64,000 nt of DNA from an uncultured Rhodospirillales bacterium (GCA_903893975.1 CAITOL010000041.1:23861-87860); one strand, 5' to 3'; numbered from the stretch's first letter, positions 25,992 to 35,631 are shown. The notes: generated by a model from the letters alone, not told the origin. Translations and numbers: made by a program.

Positions 25992-26999
25992 TCATGGCGC
26001 CGGCTTGTCCGGCTCGCTCGCCTTCAACTCGTCAATCGCCGGCAGGTAGGTCTTTTCCTTCCACGCCCCAATCTGGAACCGCCAACCCGCCAACGCCGGT
26101 TGCAAACTGGCCGCCCGGCCGTCTTTGGCCTCGAACGTCGCCCAGATATCCTTATCGGCCCGATACAGCGTAATGGTCACCACCGTCTGGTCGGCCAGGG
26201 TATAGGTCGCAACCCCAATCTTGCCCTCGCGCGCCACGCTGGCCGGCTCCACGTCCGACAGCGTCACCTGCTCCAGGCCCCGGAACACGTCGTCCACCCG
26301 GTACTCATCCAGCTTCGGATGCTCGGCGGGTGTGGTCAGCGCCACCTTGTCGCCATCGCGGTCGAACTGCAGCACCGTATCGCCGCGGCTGGCGACAAGT
26401 TTCACCACATCCTTGCCGGCGATGTTGATCACGTCGCGCTCCAGCCAAAGCTGCGCGTCCGCATCCACCGGCAAGCGACCCTCCGCCAGCCAGGACTGCG
26501 CTTCACCGGGGCGGCGGATATACAGGCTCTCCGGCAAATTCCCCGCCGTTCGCACCCGGCGATGCCCGGTGATCAATTCGGCAATCGGCTTGCCCTGCGC
26601 ATCCAGCACCCGCAGCAGGTTGGCGGTGCTCGCGGGGCTGTTCGGATCATCCACCCCCAGCCGGTCATATTGCGTCGGGTCGGACGTGCGCGGCTCGGTC
26701 ATCCGCAACTCCGTCAGCCCGGTGAGCAATTCGCGCAGCTTATCCTGCTGCACCCGGTAGCCACCGCGATCCGCCAGCCCCCATTGCGCGCCTGTGCGGG
26801 TGATGCGCGTGGTCACGCCCTTGGCCACCACATCCACCTCAGCGGCGGTTTGCAGCTTGCTGGCCAGGTCCGGGAACACCACGGTCCCCGGCGGCACCGC
26901 CACCCGGCTATCGCCAGTCGCCCCGGGTCCAAGCAGCCAGCCGGCAGCCAGCACGGCCACCCCAACCGCCGCCAGGCCAATCGTTGTGCGCGTTTTCAT
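25992..26999 (-). CDS. DUF4340 domain protein, accessory of a Gld-type ABC exporter
   Basis: A 335-residue protein with an N-terminal membrane anchor (about 7-24, TIGLAAVGVAVLAAGWLLG) and a long periplasmic region built of repeated beta-rich units of the DUF4340 type, with W-x-L-A-D-R-G-G-Y-R-V near residue 74 and LRVLDAQGKPIAELITGHR. The C-terminal tail is charged. DUF4340 genes typically follow gldG-like genes and are thought to belong to the same envelope complex. Its start overlaps the GldG-like stop (ATGA). The molecular role is unknown. Confidence 0.85.
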   Translation of the reverse strand: MKTRTTIGLAAVGVAVLAAGWLLGPGATGDSRVAVPPGTVVFPDLASKLQTAAEVDVVAKGVTTRITRTGAQWGLADRGGYRVQQDKLRELLTGLTELRMTEPRTSDPTQYDRLGVDDPNSPASTANLLRVLDAQGKPIAELITGHRRVRTAGNLPESLYIRRPGEAQSWLAEGRLPVDADAQLWLERDVINIAGKDVVKLVASRGDTVLQFDRDGDKVALTTPAEHPKLDEYRVDDVFRGLEQVTLSDVEPASVAREGKIGVATYTLADQTVVTITLYRADKDIWATFEAKDGRAASLQPALAGWRFQIGAWKEKTYLPAIDELKASEPDKPAP

Positions 27000-28903
27000 G
27001 CCCGGGCCCTCGCGCGCCGGCTCCGTCGTGCCAAGCCCAGCCCGATCGCCAGCACCGCCAGCACGCCGGGCACCAAGGCGATATCAAACAGCCGCAGACG
27101 ATTTTGCAGCCCGGCAATATCGCGGCGCAATTCCAGCTGCACGCTACGCAATTTCAACCGCGTATCCGCCACGTCCCGCCGCAGCGCGTCGATGCTGGCG
27201 CGCTGCTGCTCGGAAATCACCGCCGCCGCCTTGTCATTCCCGCGCCCGGTGCGCAACTCGGTCAGCTTCTTCTGCGTCTCGTCCAGATGCGCCTGCAAAT
27301 CCTGCTCGGTCTTACGGAACCGCGCCTCGGCGTCCTGCTGCATCGTCTCCACCAGCGTGAACGGCCGCAGCGACGCCCCCCGGCTGCGCAGCCCGATCAA
27401 CGCATCGCCGCCCGCCAAAGTGCCAACCAGATTGGACACGAACGCGCCATTATCGCTGAACGGCGTCGCCTGCGACTGGCCAAAGAAATCCTGCACCTGC
27501 ACCCAATACCGGTCGGCCAGAATATCGCTATCGGCCACCACCACCAGATTGGCCGGCGCATCGGTCTGTGCCTTGAACGCCGGCAGTTCCACCTTGGCCG
27601 TCGCATTCGCCGGCGCCGCCGGCGGGCCGCTAAAGGCAGATTTCAACACCCCCCGCACCCGCGCGGCAATCACATACGGCCCGCCCTCCGGCTTGAACCC
27701 GCCCAGCAACTTCGCCGGATCGGGAAACAGCTTCACCTTCTCGACATCGATCAACCCCGACTGATCGCTACTCGACAGCAACGGGGTAAAGCTGATCTCG
27801 CTGCCCGGCTTTTTGCTGATCGCCCCGGGGGACGCCACGGTAATCTGGCTCAGATCGGCGGTCGCCGGATCGTCCTTGTTCAGCCCGTCGCGAATATTAT
27901 ACCAGGCGATGAAATCCACCGCCTGCACCCGGTCCTGCGCATTGGCCCGCACCCGCCACGCACCCTTGATATCGGCCACCACCTTGCCGGGGTTGTAGAC
28001 AACGCCCCAGGCATCAAACAATTTTTGCAGGTTGGACCCGGTATTCTCGTTCGGCGCCCCGGTCTGGCTCGGCATCTGCGCCTGCGCCTCGGAATGCGGG
28101 TCTACCATCACCATCAACCGGCCGCCGCGCATCACGAACTGATCGATGGCATACAGCGTGTTGTCAGACAGGCCCTGCGCCTGCGCCACCAACAACACCT
28201 GAATATCCGGATCGATCACCTGCGCATCCAACGGCACCGGCTTGACGGTGAACGCATCGCGCAACTGCACCGCCGAGACCCAAGGCTGCCCCCCCGCCTG
28301 CCGCCCGCTTTGCATCGCCAGCATCATCGCCCGCGGGTCGCCATCCAGCGGCAGCGAGGTCATGGTGCCCACCACCGGACGCTTCGGGTTGGAAAGTTCA
28401 TAGATCAGCTTGGACAGATCAAATTCCAGAAAGCGCTCACGCTCCGGCTGGAAAAACGCAATCGTGCGCTCATCATCAATCAGATTGGTCGCGGCAAGGC
28501 CGAAATAAACCTGCTCCCCGCTCTGATCCATCGGCACGCCCTGCAAGCCATAGGCAAGCGCCCGATCCTCGGTGTCGCTGAACGGCTCCGGGTCATAGAA
28601 CTCCAGCCGGATTTTCCCGTTGGCGGCGGACGCATATTCCCGCAGCATTTCCGTCACCCGGTCAGCATAGGCGCCATATTGCGGAATGCGGCTGCCCAAC
28701 GCCCGCGAGTAATACAGCCGCAGCGTCACCGGGTCCTTCAACCCGGCGATGATGCCCTTGGTGCCGCCGGCCAGCGTGTACAGGTGCTGCTGGGTCACAT
28801 CCAGCCGCGCCGTCGCCAGCCGGGACTCGGCAAACATATTGATACCGACAAGGATCGCGGCCACAGCCACGACACCGATAAGCGAAGACCAGATGCGTCG
28901 CAT
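26996..28903 (-). CDS. GldG-like auxiliary component of an ABC-2 transporter
   Basis: A protein of about 635 residues: one N-terminal membrane helix (SSLIGVVAVAAILVGINMF), a large periplasmic GldG/DUF4350-like domain starting with LDVTQQHLYTLAGGT, a coiled-coil stretch (about 510-590, QDAEARFRKTEQDLQAHLDETQKKLTEL) and a C-terminal membrane helix (LFDIALVPGVLAVLAIGLGLA) followed by a basic tail. In Flavobacterium GldA-GldF-GldG is needed for gliding; in proteobacteria the same complex has no established role. The ATG at 28903 is used; a TTG at 28933 overlapping the permease end is the alternative. Confidence 0.88.
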   Translation of the reverse strand: MRRIWSSLIGVVAVAAILVGINMFAESRLATARLDVTQQHLYTLAGGTKGIIAGLKDPVTLRLYYSRALGSRIPQYGAYADRVTEMLREYASAANGKIRLEFYDPEPFSDTEDRALAYGLQGVPMDQSGEQVYFGLAATNLIDDERTIAFFQPERERFLEFDLSKLIYELSNPKRPVVGTMTSLPLDGDPRAMMLAMQSGRQAGGQPWVSAVQLRDAFTVKPVPLDAQVIDPDIQVLLVAQAQGLSDNTLYAIDQFVMRGGRLMVMVDPHSEAQAQMPSQTGAPNENTGSNLQKLFDAWGVVYNPGKVVADIKGAWRVRANAQDRVQAVDFIAWYNIRDGLNKDDPATADLSQITVASPGAISKKPGSEISFTPLLSSSDQSGLIDVEKVKLFPDPAKLLGGFKPEGGPYVIAARVRGVLKSAFSGPPAAPANATAKVELPAFKAQTDAPANLVVVADSDILADRYWVQVQDFFGQSQATPFSDNGAFVSNLVGTLAGGDALIGLRSRGASLRPFTLVETMQQDAEARFRKTEQDLQAHLDETQKKLTELRTGRGNDKAAAVISEQQRASIDALRRDVADTRLKLRSVQLELRRDIAGLQNRLRLFDIALVPGVLAVLAIGLGLARRSRRARARA

Positions 28904-28910
28904 GTTCTGC

Positions 28911-29642
28911 TCAATCCGCCTTGCGATGTTCAACGATAACCGTGTTCAGGAACAACCAGAACCCGATGAAGGAGGCAAAGAACACCACATCCCGCAGCGC
29001 AATCACGCCGCGGGTAAAGGTGCCGTAGCGTTCAGCGACGGATATCCGTCGCGCCACTTCCGCCAGCACCGGCGTGTTCCGCGACAGAAAATCCGTCACC
29101 ACCGGATAGGACGCCACCGCGAAGACAAAACACACCGCCACCGCCAGCACAAAGGCGATCACCTGGTTTTTCGTCGCCGCCGACAGCGCCGCCCCCACCG
29201 ATAAAAACGCCCCCGCCACCAGCAATGCGCCCAGATATCCGGTGGCGATCACACCATTATCCGGCGTGCCCAGGTAATTCACCGTCAGCACGAACGGAAA
29301 GGTCAGCGCCAGCGCAATGGCGCAAAACGCCCAGGCGGCCAAAAACTTCCCAACCACCGCCTGCGCCTGGGTAATCGGCAGCGTCAGCAGCAACTCTATC
29401 GTGCCTAGCCGGCGCTCCTCGGCCCAAAGCCGCATGGTGATCGCCGGCACCAGCAGCAAAAACACCCACGGCACAAAATTGAAGAACGGCGCCAGGTCCG
29501 CCTGGTTACGTTCGAAGAAATTGCCCAGGTTGAAGGTCAGCACGCCCTGCAAGGCCAGGAAGATCACGATAAACACCACCGCAACCGGGGTGGCGAAATA
29601 GCCGCCGAGTTCTCGGCGCGCCACAATCAACGTGTTACGCAT
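28911..29642 (-). CDS. ABC-2 type permease (GldF-like)
   Basis: A 243-residue integral membrane protein with six predicted helices. ELGGYFATPVAVVFIVIFLALQG opens the protein and LLLVPAITMRLWAEERRLGTIELLLTLPI (about 80-108) is the coupling segment typical of ABC-2 permeases that work with GldA-type ATPases. It forms the membrane channel of the transporter encoded with the ATPase just upstream; the two genes meet with a one-base overlap. The exported substrate is unknown. Confidence 0.92.
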   Translation of the reverse strand: MRNTLIVARRELGGYFATPVAVVFIVIFLALQGVLTFNLGNFFERNQADLAPFFNFVPWVFLLLVPAITMRLWAEERRLGTIELLLTLPITQAQAVVGKFLAAWAFCAIALALTFPFVLTVNYLGTPDNGVIATGYLGALLVAGAFLSVGAALSAATKNQVIAFVLAVAVCFVFAVASYPVVTDFLSRNTPVLAEVARRISVAERYGTFTRGVIALRDVVFFASFIGFWLFLNTVIVEHRKAD

Positions 29643-30373
29643 CAGGCCACCTTCGGCAAGGTCAGTTCACGGAACACATCGTCGAGCTTGCCGGACGGCG
29701 CACGCTGCTCCAGTTCCTTCGGCGTCGCATCGGCAACAATCCGCCCATTGGCAATCACAATCGCCCGCGTACACACCGCATCCACCTCTTCCAGAATATG
29801 GGTGGAAATCACAATCGCCTTCTCCGCCCGCATATCGGCGATCAGATTGCGCACCTCATGCTTCTGGTTCGGGTCCAGTCCGTCGGTCGGCTCGTCGAGG
29901 ATCAGCACCTCCGGGTCGTGCAACAGCGCCTGCGCCAACCCAACCCGGCGCTTGAACCCTTTGGACAGCGTTTCCACCGGCTGCAACCGCACCCCGGCGA
30001 GCGAGGTGATCGCCACCGCATGGTCCACCCGGCTGGCGAGTTCCCGCCCGGAAAAACCCCGGATGCGACCGACAAATTGCAAAAACGCCAGCACCGTCAT
30101 TTCCGGATATGTCGGCGCCCCTTCCGGCAAAAACCCCAGGCTCTTGCGGGCGGCCAGCGAATCGCTCTGCACGTCATGCCCGCAAATGCGTGCCGTGCCA
30201 GCACTCGGGGTCATAAACCCGGCCAACATCCGCATGGTGGTGGATTTGCCGGCACCGTTCGGGCCGAGAAAGCCAAGCACCTCGCCACGTTCAACCGTGA
30301 AGGACACATGGTCCACCGCGGTGAAACTGCCGAACCGCTTGGTCAGGCCATCAATTTCGATCAGGGCTGCCAT
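29642..30373 (-). CDS. ABC transporter ATP-binding protein (GldA-like)
   Basis: A 243-residue ATPase. Walker A GPNGAGKST (37-45), signature LSKGFKRRVGLAQAL, Walker B VLILDEPTDGLDP and the H-loop STHILEEV are intact. The ATG at 30373 gives the standard N-terminus AALIEIDGLTKRFG and follows CGGAGAA by 5 bp; the frame is open upstream but without family similarity. It drives the permease and accessory proteins encoded downstream, and is divergent from an LLM oxidoreductase gene across about 175 bp. Confidence 0.94.
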   Translation of the reverse strand: MAALIEIDGLTKRFGSFTAVDHVSFTVERGEVLGFLGPNGAGKSTTMRMLAGFMTPSAGTARICGHDVQSDSLAARKSLGFLPEGAPTYPEMTVLAFLQFVGRIRGFSGRELASRVDHAVAITSLAGVRLQPVETLSKGFKRRVGLAQALLHDPEVLILDEPTDGLDPNQKHEVRNLIADMRAEKAIVISTHILEEVDAVCTRAIVIANGRIVADATPKELEQRAPSGKLDDVFRELTLPKVA

Positions 30374-30548
30374 TTGTTCTCCGGATTTTCCCCCAGGGGT
30401 GCAGCAGGCAATAGCCCAATCTCCGCCGATTGCAACCGCGGCCGCGCCGCCAGCCGGCAAGATGACGTGGGCTTCATGCAACCTCAATCATCTGGCCATC
30501 GCGCGGCGCGGCGATTAGCATCCAGGCAAAATACAGGGATGCACCGCC

Positions 30549-31586
30549 ATGAAACTCGGCCTGTCGATCGGTTATTCGAAAGCCCATCTCGATATCCCCA
30601 TTCAACTGATCCAGCGCGCGGAAGAACTGGGTTACGATTCCGTCTGGACCGCTGAAGCCTATGGCTCGGACGCCGTCACCCCGCTGGCCTATATCGCCGC
30701 CCTCACCAAGCGCATCCGCCTCGGCACCGGCATCATGCAACTCGCCGCCCGCACCGCCGCCAACGCGGCCATGTGCGCCGGCACGGTCGATGCCCTGGCC
30801 GGCGGCGGGCGCTTCATCGCCGGCCTCGGTGTGTCCGGCCCGCAAATCGTCGAAGGCTGGTACGGTGAGCCCTGGGGCAAACCCTACTATCGCATCCGCG
30901 ACTACGTCGCGATCATGCGCAAGATTTTCGCCCGCCAGGAACCGGTCACCCATGCCGGGCGCGAAATCAGCCTGCCCTATCAAGGCCCCGGTGCGATGGG
31001 CGTGGGCAAGCCGCTCAAATCCATCCTGCACATGAACCCGGACATCCCGATCTACCTCGCCACCGGCAACGAGGCGACGGTGAAACTCACCGCCGAAATC
31101 GCCGATGGCTGGCTGCCGATGGGCTTTTTCCCGGGCTCGCTGGATTTCTACCGCCCGTGGCTGGAAGAAGGCTTCCGCCGCGCCGGCAACGGCAAAAGCC
31201 TGAAGGATCTCGCCATCCAAGCCTCCGTGCATGTGGAAGTGGCGGACGACGTCAAAGCCGCACTCGCCAAACTCAAGCCGGAAGTCGCGCTCTACGTTGG
31301 CGGCATGGGGCACAAGGACAAGAATTTCCACAAAGACATCATGGTCCGCATGGGCTTCGGCGACGCCGCCGACCGCATCCAGGAACTCTACCTCGCCCAC
31401 CGCAAGGAAGAGGCCATCGCCGCCGTGCCGGATGAATGGGTGGACCTGAAAGCTTTGGTCGGCCCCGTCGCCCGCATCCGCGAACGCTTCCGCGCCTGGG
31501 AGGACAGCGGCGCCGATAGCCTGACCGTGCGCTCCCGTCAGCCAGAGGCGATCGAGGTCATGGCCGAAGCCGCGCGGCTGAACTAA
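30549..31586 (+). CDS. LLM-class F420/flavin-dependent oxidoreductase
   Basis: A 345-residue bacterial-luciferase-like TIM barrel. MKLGLSIGYS starts the first strand; AEELGYDSVWTAEAYGSDAVTPLAYIAA (about 24-51) and RLGTGIMQLAARTAANAAMCAGTVDALAGGG (about 57-87) are hallmarks of the F420-dependent subgroup; PIYLATGNEATVKLTAEIADGWLPMGF lines the C-terminal side. Whether it uses F420 or FMN here is unknown. An AGGGA site precedes the ATG. It runs tail-to-tail into the M14 peptidase gene with overlapping stops (c-t-a-a). Confidence 0.88.
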   Translation: MKLGLSIGYSKAHLDIPIQLIQRAEELGYDSVWTAEAYGSDAVTPLAYIAALTKRIRLGTGIMQLAARTAANAAMCAGTVDALAGGGRFIAGLGVSGPQIVEGWYGEPWGKPYYRIRDYVAIMRKIFARQEPVTHAGREISLPYQGPGAMGVGKPLKSILHMNPDIPIYLATGNEATVKLTAEIADGWLPMGFFPGSLDFYRPWLEEGFRRAGNGKSLKDLAIQASVHVEVADDVKAALAKLKPEVALYVGGMGHKDKNFHKDIMVRMGFGDAADRIQELYLAHRKEEAIAAVPDEWVDLKALVGPVARIRERFRAWEDSGADSLTVRSRQPEAIEVMAEAARLN

Positions 31587-33313
31587 CCCAACCGCCCATC
31601 CAGATACAGCCTTACCGCCGCCATCACCGTCGCATGCTGCGTTGCATGCGCCAGCCGGAACGCATCGCCATAAATCGTTTCGTCCGGATATTCGGTAATC
31701 AACGTAAACGGCACCGTGGCGCGGTCGCTTTCGGTGATCATGCACGGAATGCCGTTGATCACCGGAAACGGCAGCGCCCCGGCATGGGCATGCCAGGCGG
31801 CAATCTGGCTGGCGTTGTATTCACGCAACCCGGGCGTGGCCATCACCTGCTCGGTCAACGCGTGCAGGAATGGCAGCGCCTGGCCGCCCATCCCCGTATG
31901 GTGCCGCAAAATCAGAAAAAACCCTTTGGGGATCGACCATAATTCGAAGCCGCGCGGCAGATAGCCGGACATCGGCCGCGTCCATTCATGCGCCGGGTAG
32001 CCGTGCAGATTGATATGCAACCGCGCCTGACACAGCGCGAATGCGTGCTCGCGCGCTGCTTTCTCATACCACGGCTTGGCCGGCCGTGCCTCGATATCAT
32101 CGCCCAACGCCGAGTAGCGGGCGGCATGGTGCATGTGGTGCGGATTATCCCGGATCAACCGCTGATGCAGCGCATAACCATCCACATTCTCCTGCGCGAT
32201 CAGGGTGAAATTGATCTCGGGCATCTGCGTCAATTCCTGCGCCGCCCGCAACGCGCCGACCACGCCCGAAGTCTCGTTGGCATGCTGCCCGGCCGACAGC
32301 AAAAACCCCGCCCGCTGGCCACGGAAATACCGCCCGAGGATGCTGCGCCCCTGCCAGGACGGCACGGTAAACGCCTCCCCTCCCATTGCCACCATCTCGG
32401 CCGCAATTTCCCCCGGTCGCAACGGCCGCTTCGCGGTCTCCAGCACCGTCCGCGCCTCCTCCGGCACCGCCTCCACCACCGGCGGCAACACCGCCACGCG
32501 CACCCGCGTCGCCCCCTCGCCGCGCCGGATATCCGGAATAATCTGCCCAGGCTGCAACGTCCGGTCGCCCGGCGCCAGCCCAGCCTTGGTCTGGAAAAAT
32601 TCCAGCAGCGAGAAATACAAATCCTCGTGCAACGCCTCGCGCGTGTTCAGGCATTCATCATGGAACGGCAACCGCCAATCAATGCCGGTCGTGTCGATGC
32701 GGATTTCCAGCGTTTCGAAAAACGGCCATTGCGCCGGCCAGTCATGCGCCATCACCGCCGCCATCGTCGCGTCGAACGCGCTGACAAACTCGGTCGGCAA
32801 CGCCCGATCCTCAAACCGCACCCCCGCCCGCGCCACCCGCAACCACCCGCTCGGCGACAACTGCGCCTGCCCCGTCGCATCCGGGCGCACGGTGTTGGGC
32901 GCGAATACGCTGAAATGCCGCGCCCCCTCCGCGCTGTGCAGCGTCACAGTATAGGTCAACGCCGCGCTGCCCGACACGAACTGCACCGGCATTTTCACTA
33001 ACCCGGCCAGCGGATACGCCTCCAACGCAAAGCGTTTCGCGGAGCCTGCGGGATGCGTCGGCGTGGCGATCTCCATCGCCGTCACCCCGGTCAGGTCCAT
33101 TTCCTCCAGCACCGCATGTACCAGCGGCTTATAGGCACTGCGGATCCGTGCCGACACACCGGCCAGCGCCAGCGCCGCCTCCGCCGCATGCCGGGTCGGC
33201 TGGTCCTCAAACACCCAGGCTTCCACCTGCGCCCCCTGCCAGGCCGGGTCGCTCAGCCGGTCTACCAGCGCGTCCAGCGCATTGGGAAAGCACACATCCA
33301 GCAGCACGGTCAT
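31583..33313 (-). CDS. M14-family zinc carboxypeptidase-like protein
   Basis: A 576-residue protein. The C-terminal ~260 residues carry an M14 metallopeptidase domain: LLSAGQHANETSGVVGAL has the H-x-x-E zinc motif (His344, Glu347), and ARLHINLHGYPAHEW supplies the third histidine about 90 residues later. The N-terminal ~300 residues are not recognisable and unusually long for a bacterial M14 enzyme. No signal peptide is seen, so it is probably cytoplasmic. It overlaps the downstream DMT transporter gene by 4 bp. Substrate unknown. Confidence 0.82.
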   Translation of the reverse strand: MTVLLDVCFPNALDALVDRLSDPAWQGAQVEAWVFEDQPTRHAAEAALALAGVSARIRSAYKPLVHAVLEEMDLTGVTAMEIATPTHPAGSAKRFALEAYPLAGLVKMPVQFVSGSAALTYTVTLHSAEGARHFSVFAPNTVRPDATGQAQLSPSGWLRVARAGVRFEDRALPTEFVSAFDATMAAVMAHDWPAQWPFFETLEIRIDTTGIDWRLPFHDECLNTREALHEDLYFSLLEFFQTKAGLAPGDRTLQPGQIIPDIRRGEGATRVRVAVLPPVVEAVPEEARTVLETAKRPLRPGEIAAEMVAMGGEAFTVPSWQGRSILGRYFRGQRAGFLLSAGQHANETSGVVGALRAAQELTQMPEINFTLIAQENVDGYALHQRLIRDNPHHMHHAARYSALGDDIEARPAKPWYEKAAREHAFALCQARLHINLHGYPAHEWTRPMSGYLPRGFELWSIPKGFFLILRHHTGMGGQALPFLHALTEQVMATPGLREYNASQIAAWHAHAGALPFPVINGIPCMITESDRATVPFTLITEYPDETIYGDAFRLAHATQHATVMAAVRLYLDGRLG

Positions 33314-34188
33314 GTCGAACCCTCCGATGACGCAGCAACCCGCCGCTGCCGCTGCACGATAAACAACCCCGCCCCCACAATCAGCGCCGCCCCCAGCAGC
33401 GTATGCACGCTGGGCACGTCGCCAAAAACGAAATATCCCAACAGGCTGGCCCAGACGATTGAGGCATAGCTAAACGGCGCCACCACCGAGGCCGGGGCCA
33501 GCTGCAAGCCGCGATTAACGCATACATACCCGCACATCGCGATCACCCCAACCGCGGCCAGCGCCAGCCAATCCCAGCCCAGCGGCATCGCCCAGCCCAG
33601 CGGAATGGCGGACGGGACCGCCAGCGCCGCCACCTGGCTGGCCACCAGCAGCGCGTTCGGCGTGCCCCGCAAACGCCGCGTCGCCACCAGGGAAATTGAG
33701 TAAAGCACACTCCCGGCCACCGCGATCAACGCCGGCACACTCACCGCCCCGCTTCCCGGTTGCAGCGCCACCAACACGCCGGTGAAGCCAACCGCCACCG
33801 CCGCCCAGCGCCGCCACCCAACCCGCTCGCCCAGAAACAACGCTGACATCGCCGTCACATAAATCGGCCCCGCCAGATAAATCGCGGAAATCTCCGCCAG
33901 CCCCAGCCAGGTCAGCGCCCAGTAATACATCCCCACTTCGATCGCCGAGCAGCCGCAGCGCAACGCCTGCAACCCACGCTGGCCCGGCGCGAACAGCGCC
34001 CTGATATCGGCCCATCGCAACAGCGGCGATAAAATCAGCAGCGCGATCACGCTGCGCACAAACAGGGTCTGTCCGGGCGGGTAGCCGGCGGAAAGATACT
34101 TCGCCGTCGCGTTGCTGGCGGAAAACACCAGCCCGCCGAGTAACGTGAAGCCGATGCCAGCCAGGGCGCGGGGCGAATCATGGGTCAT
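33310..34188 (-). CDS. DMT-superfamily (EamA) transporter
   Basis: A 292-residue inner-membrane transporter with ten predicted helices formed by two EamA repeats: LAGIGFTLLGGLVFSASNATAKYL opens the first, and ALIAVAGSVLYSISLVATRRLRG the second. The motif LTWLGLAEISAIYLAGPIYVTAMSALFLGERVGWRRW is characteristic. It probably exports metabolites or amino acids. The ATG at 34188 is chosen because the upstream extension is hydrophilic and falls in the promoter region shared with the divergent sulfhydrylase gene. Overlap with the M14 peptidase gene suggests a joint transcript. Confidence 0.88.
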   Translation of the reverse strand: MTHDSPRALAGIGFTLLGGLVFSASNATAKYLSAGYPPGQTLFVRSVIALLILSPLLRWADIRALFAPGQRGLQALRCGCSAIEVGMYYWALTWLGLAEISAIYLAGPIYVTAMSALFLGERVGWRRWAAVAVGFTGVLVALQPGSGAVSVPALIAVAGSVLYSISLVATRRLRGTPNALLVASQVAALAVPSAIPLGWAMPLGWDWLALAAVGVIAMCGYVCVNRGLQLAPASVVAPFSYASIVWASLLGYFVFGDVPSVHTLLGAALIVGAGLFIVQRQRRVAASSEGST

Positions 34189-34334
34189 CGCCGGTAGCTT
34201 GGACGCGGCACCGGGCTGGGGCAAGGCCCGCAACCACCCATATTCACATCGGATAAACGTGCAATAAAACGATATCTTGCGCAAAGCCGTGGAATGCGTT
34301 TCAACCGCAACAGCAATCCTGAGGAGGCCGCGTC

Positions 34335-35624
34335 ATGTCAACCCACCCCGAAACCCTCGCCCTGCATGCCGGCTGGCGGCGCGACGAGGCCACCACCGCC
34401 GTCGCGGTGCCGATCTATCAGACCACCTCGTTCCAGTTCGACAATACCGACCACGCCGCCGGGCTGTTCGGGCTCAGCCAGCTGGGCAACATCTACACCC
34501 GCATCATGAACCCGACGACCGATGTGCTGGAAAAGCGCATGGCCGCGCTGGAAGGCGGCGTCGCGGCGCTTGCCGTGGCATCCGGCCAGTCCGCCAGCCT
34601 GTTCGCCCTGCTCAACCTCGCCAAAGCCGGCGACAACGTCGTCTCCTCGACCGACCTTTACGGCGGCACCTGGAACCTGTTCGCCAACCAGCTTAAGGAT
34701 ATGGGGATCGAGGTCCGCTTCGTTGACCCAACCGATCCGGAAGCCTTCGCCCGCGCGACCGACGATCGCACCCGCGCCTACTACGCTGAAACCCTGCCCA
34801 ACCCGAAATTGCGCGTCTTCCCCATTGCGGAGGTCGCCGCCATCGGCCGCCGCTTCGGCATTCCGCTGATCATGGACAACACCGCCGCCCCGCTGCTGGT
34901 GCGCCCGTTCGATCACGGCGCCGCGGTGGTGATGTATTCGGCCACCAAATATCTCGGTGGCCACGGCACCTCCATCGGCGGCGTCATCATCGATGGCGGC
35001 AATTTCGACTGGGAAGCCGCTGGCGCCCGCCAGCCGGCATTGAACACGCCAGACGCCAATTACCACGGCGCGGTGTGGAGCCAGGCGGTCAAGCCGCTCG
35101 GCCCGATTGCCTACATCCTCAAGATGCGTGTCACCCTGCTGCGCGACATCGGCGCCTGCATCAGCCCGATGAATGCCTGGCTGATCCTGCAAGGCATTGA
35201 AACCCTCGCTCTGCGGATGCGCGCCCATAGCGACAACGCCGCCGCGGTGGCAAAGTTCCTCGCCGGCCGCAAAGATGTCGCCAAGGTCATTCACCCCAGC
35301 CTGGCCACCGGGCTCGACGCGGAACGCGCCGCGAAATACCTGCCGCGCGGCCAGGGCGGCCTGCTCGGCTTCGAGCTCACCGGCGGCGTTGACGCTGGCA
35401 AAGCCTTCATCAACGCGCTCAAAATGCTCTACCACGTCGCCAATATCGGCGACGCACGTAGCCTGGCGATCCACCCGGCGAGCACCACCCACTCGCAACT
35501 CACTGCGGAAGAACAAGCGGCCACCGGCGTCACCCCCGGCTATATCCGCCTGTCCATCGGCATCGAACATATCGACGACATCCTCGCCGATATCGGTCAG
35601 GCGCTGGACGCAGCAGCAGGCTAA
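34335..35624 (+). CDS. metY: O-acetylhomoserine aminocarboxypropyltransferase (sulfhydrylase)
   Basis: A 429-residue PLP enzyme of the Cys/Met metabolism family. The PLP lysine is Lys205 in YSATKYLGGHGTSIGG; ETLALHAGWRRDEATTAVAVPIYQTTSF is the usual N-terminus and TTHSQLTAEEQAATGVTPGYIRLSIGIEH the usual C-terminus of MetY. It makes homocysteine (or methionine) from O-acetylhomoserine and sulfide (or methanethiol). GAGGAGG lies 7 bp before the ATG. I saw no SAM-II riboswitch in the 145-bp leader region. A strong hairpin follows the gene. Confidence 0.93.
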   Translation: MSTHPETLALHAGWRRDEATTAVAVPIYQTTSFQFDNTDHAAGLFGLSQLGNIYTRIMNPTTDVLEKRMAALEGGVAALAVASGQSASLFALLNLAKAGDNVVSSTDLYGGTWNLFANQLKDMGIEVRFVDPTDPEAFARATDDRTRAYYAETLPNPKLRVFPIAEVAAIGRRFGIPLIMDNTAAPLLVRPFDHGAAVVMYSATKYLGGHGTSIGGVIIDGGNFDWEAAGARQPALNTPDANYHGAVWSQAVKPLGPIAYILKMRVTLLRDIGACISPMNAWLILQGIETLALRMRAHSDNAAAVAKFLAGRKDVAKVIHPSLATGLDAERAAKYLPRGQGGLLGFELTGGVDAGKAFINALKMLYHVANIGDARSLAIHPASTTHSQLTAEEQAATGVTPGYIRLSIGIEHIDDILADIGQALDAAAG

Positions 35625-35631
35625 CCCAAAC

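Noticed and set aside
30474..31745. A 423-codon minus-strand open frame opposite the LLM oxidoreductase gene
   Set aside because: It is a mirror of the oxidoreductase, which has clear family motifs and a ribosome site; the mirror is Gly/Ala/His-rich without motifs.
34189..34334. SAM-II-type riboswitch upstream of metY
   Set aside because: I looked for the metA-motif hairpin and pseudoknot and did not see them; only an 8-bp TTGCGCAA palindrome is present.
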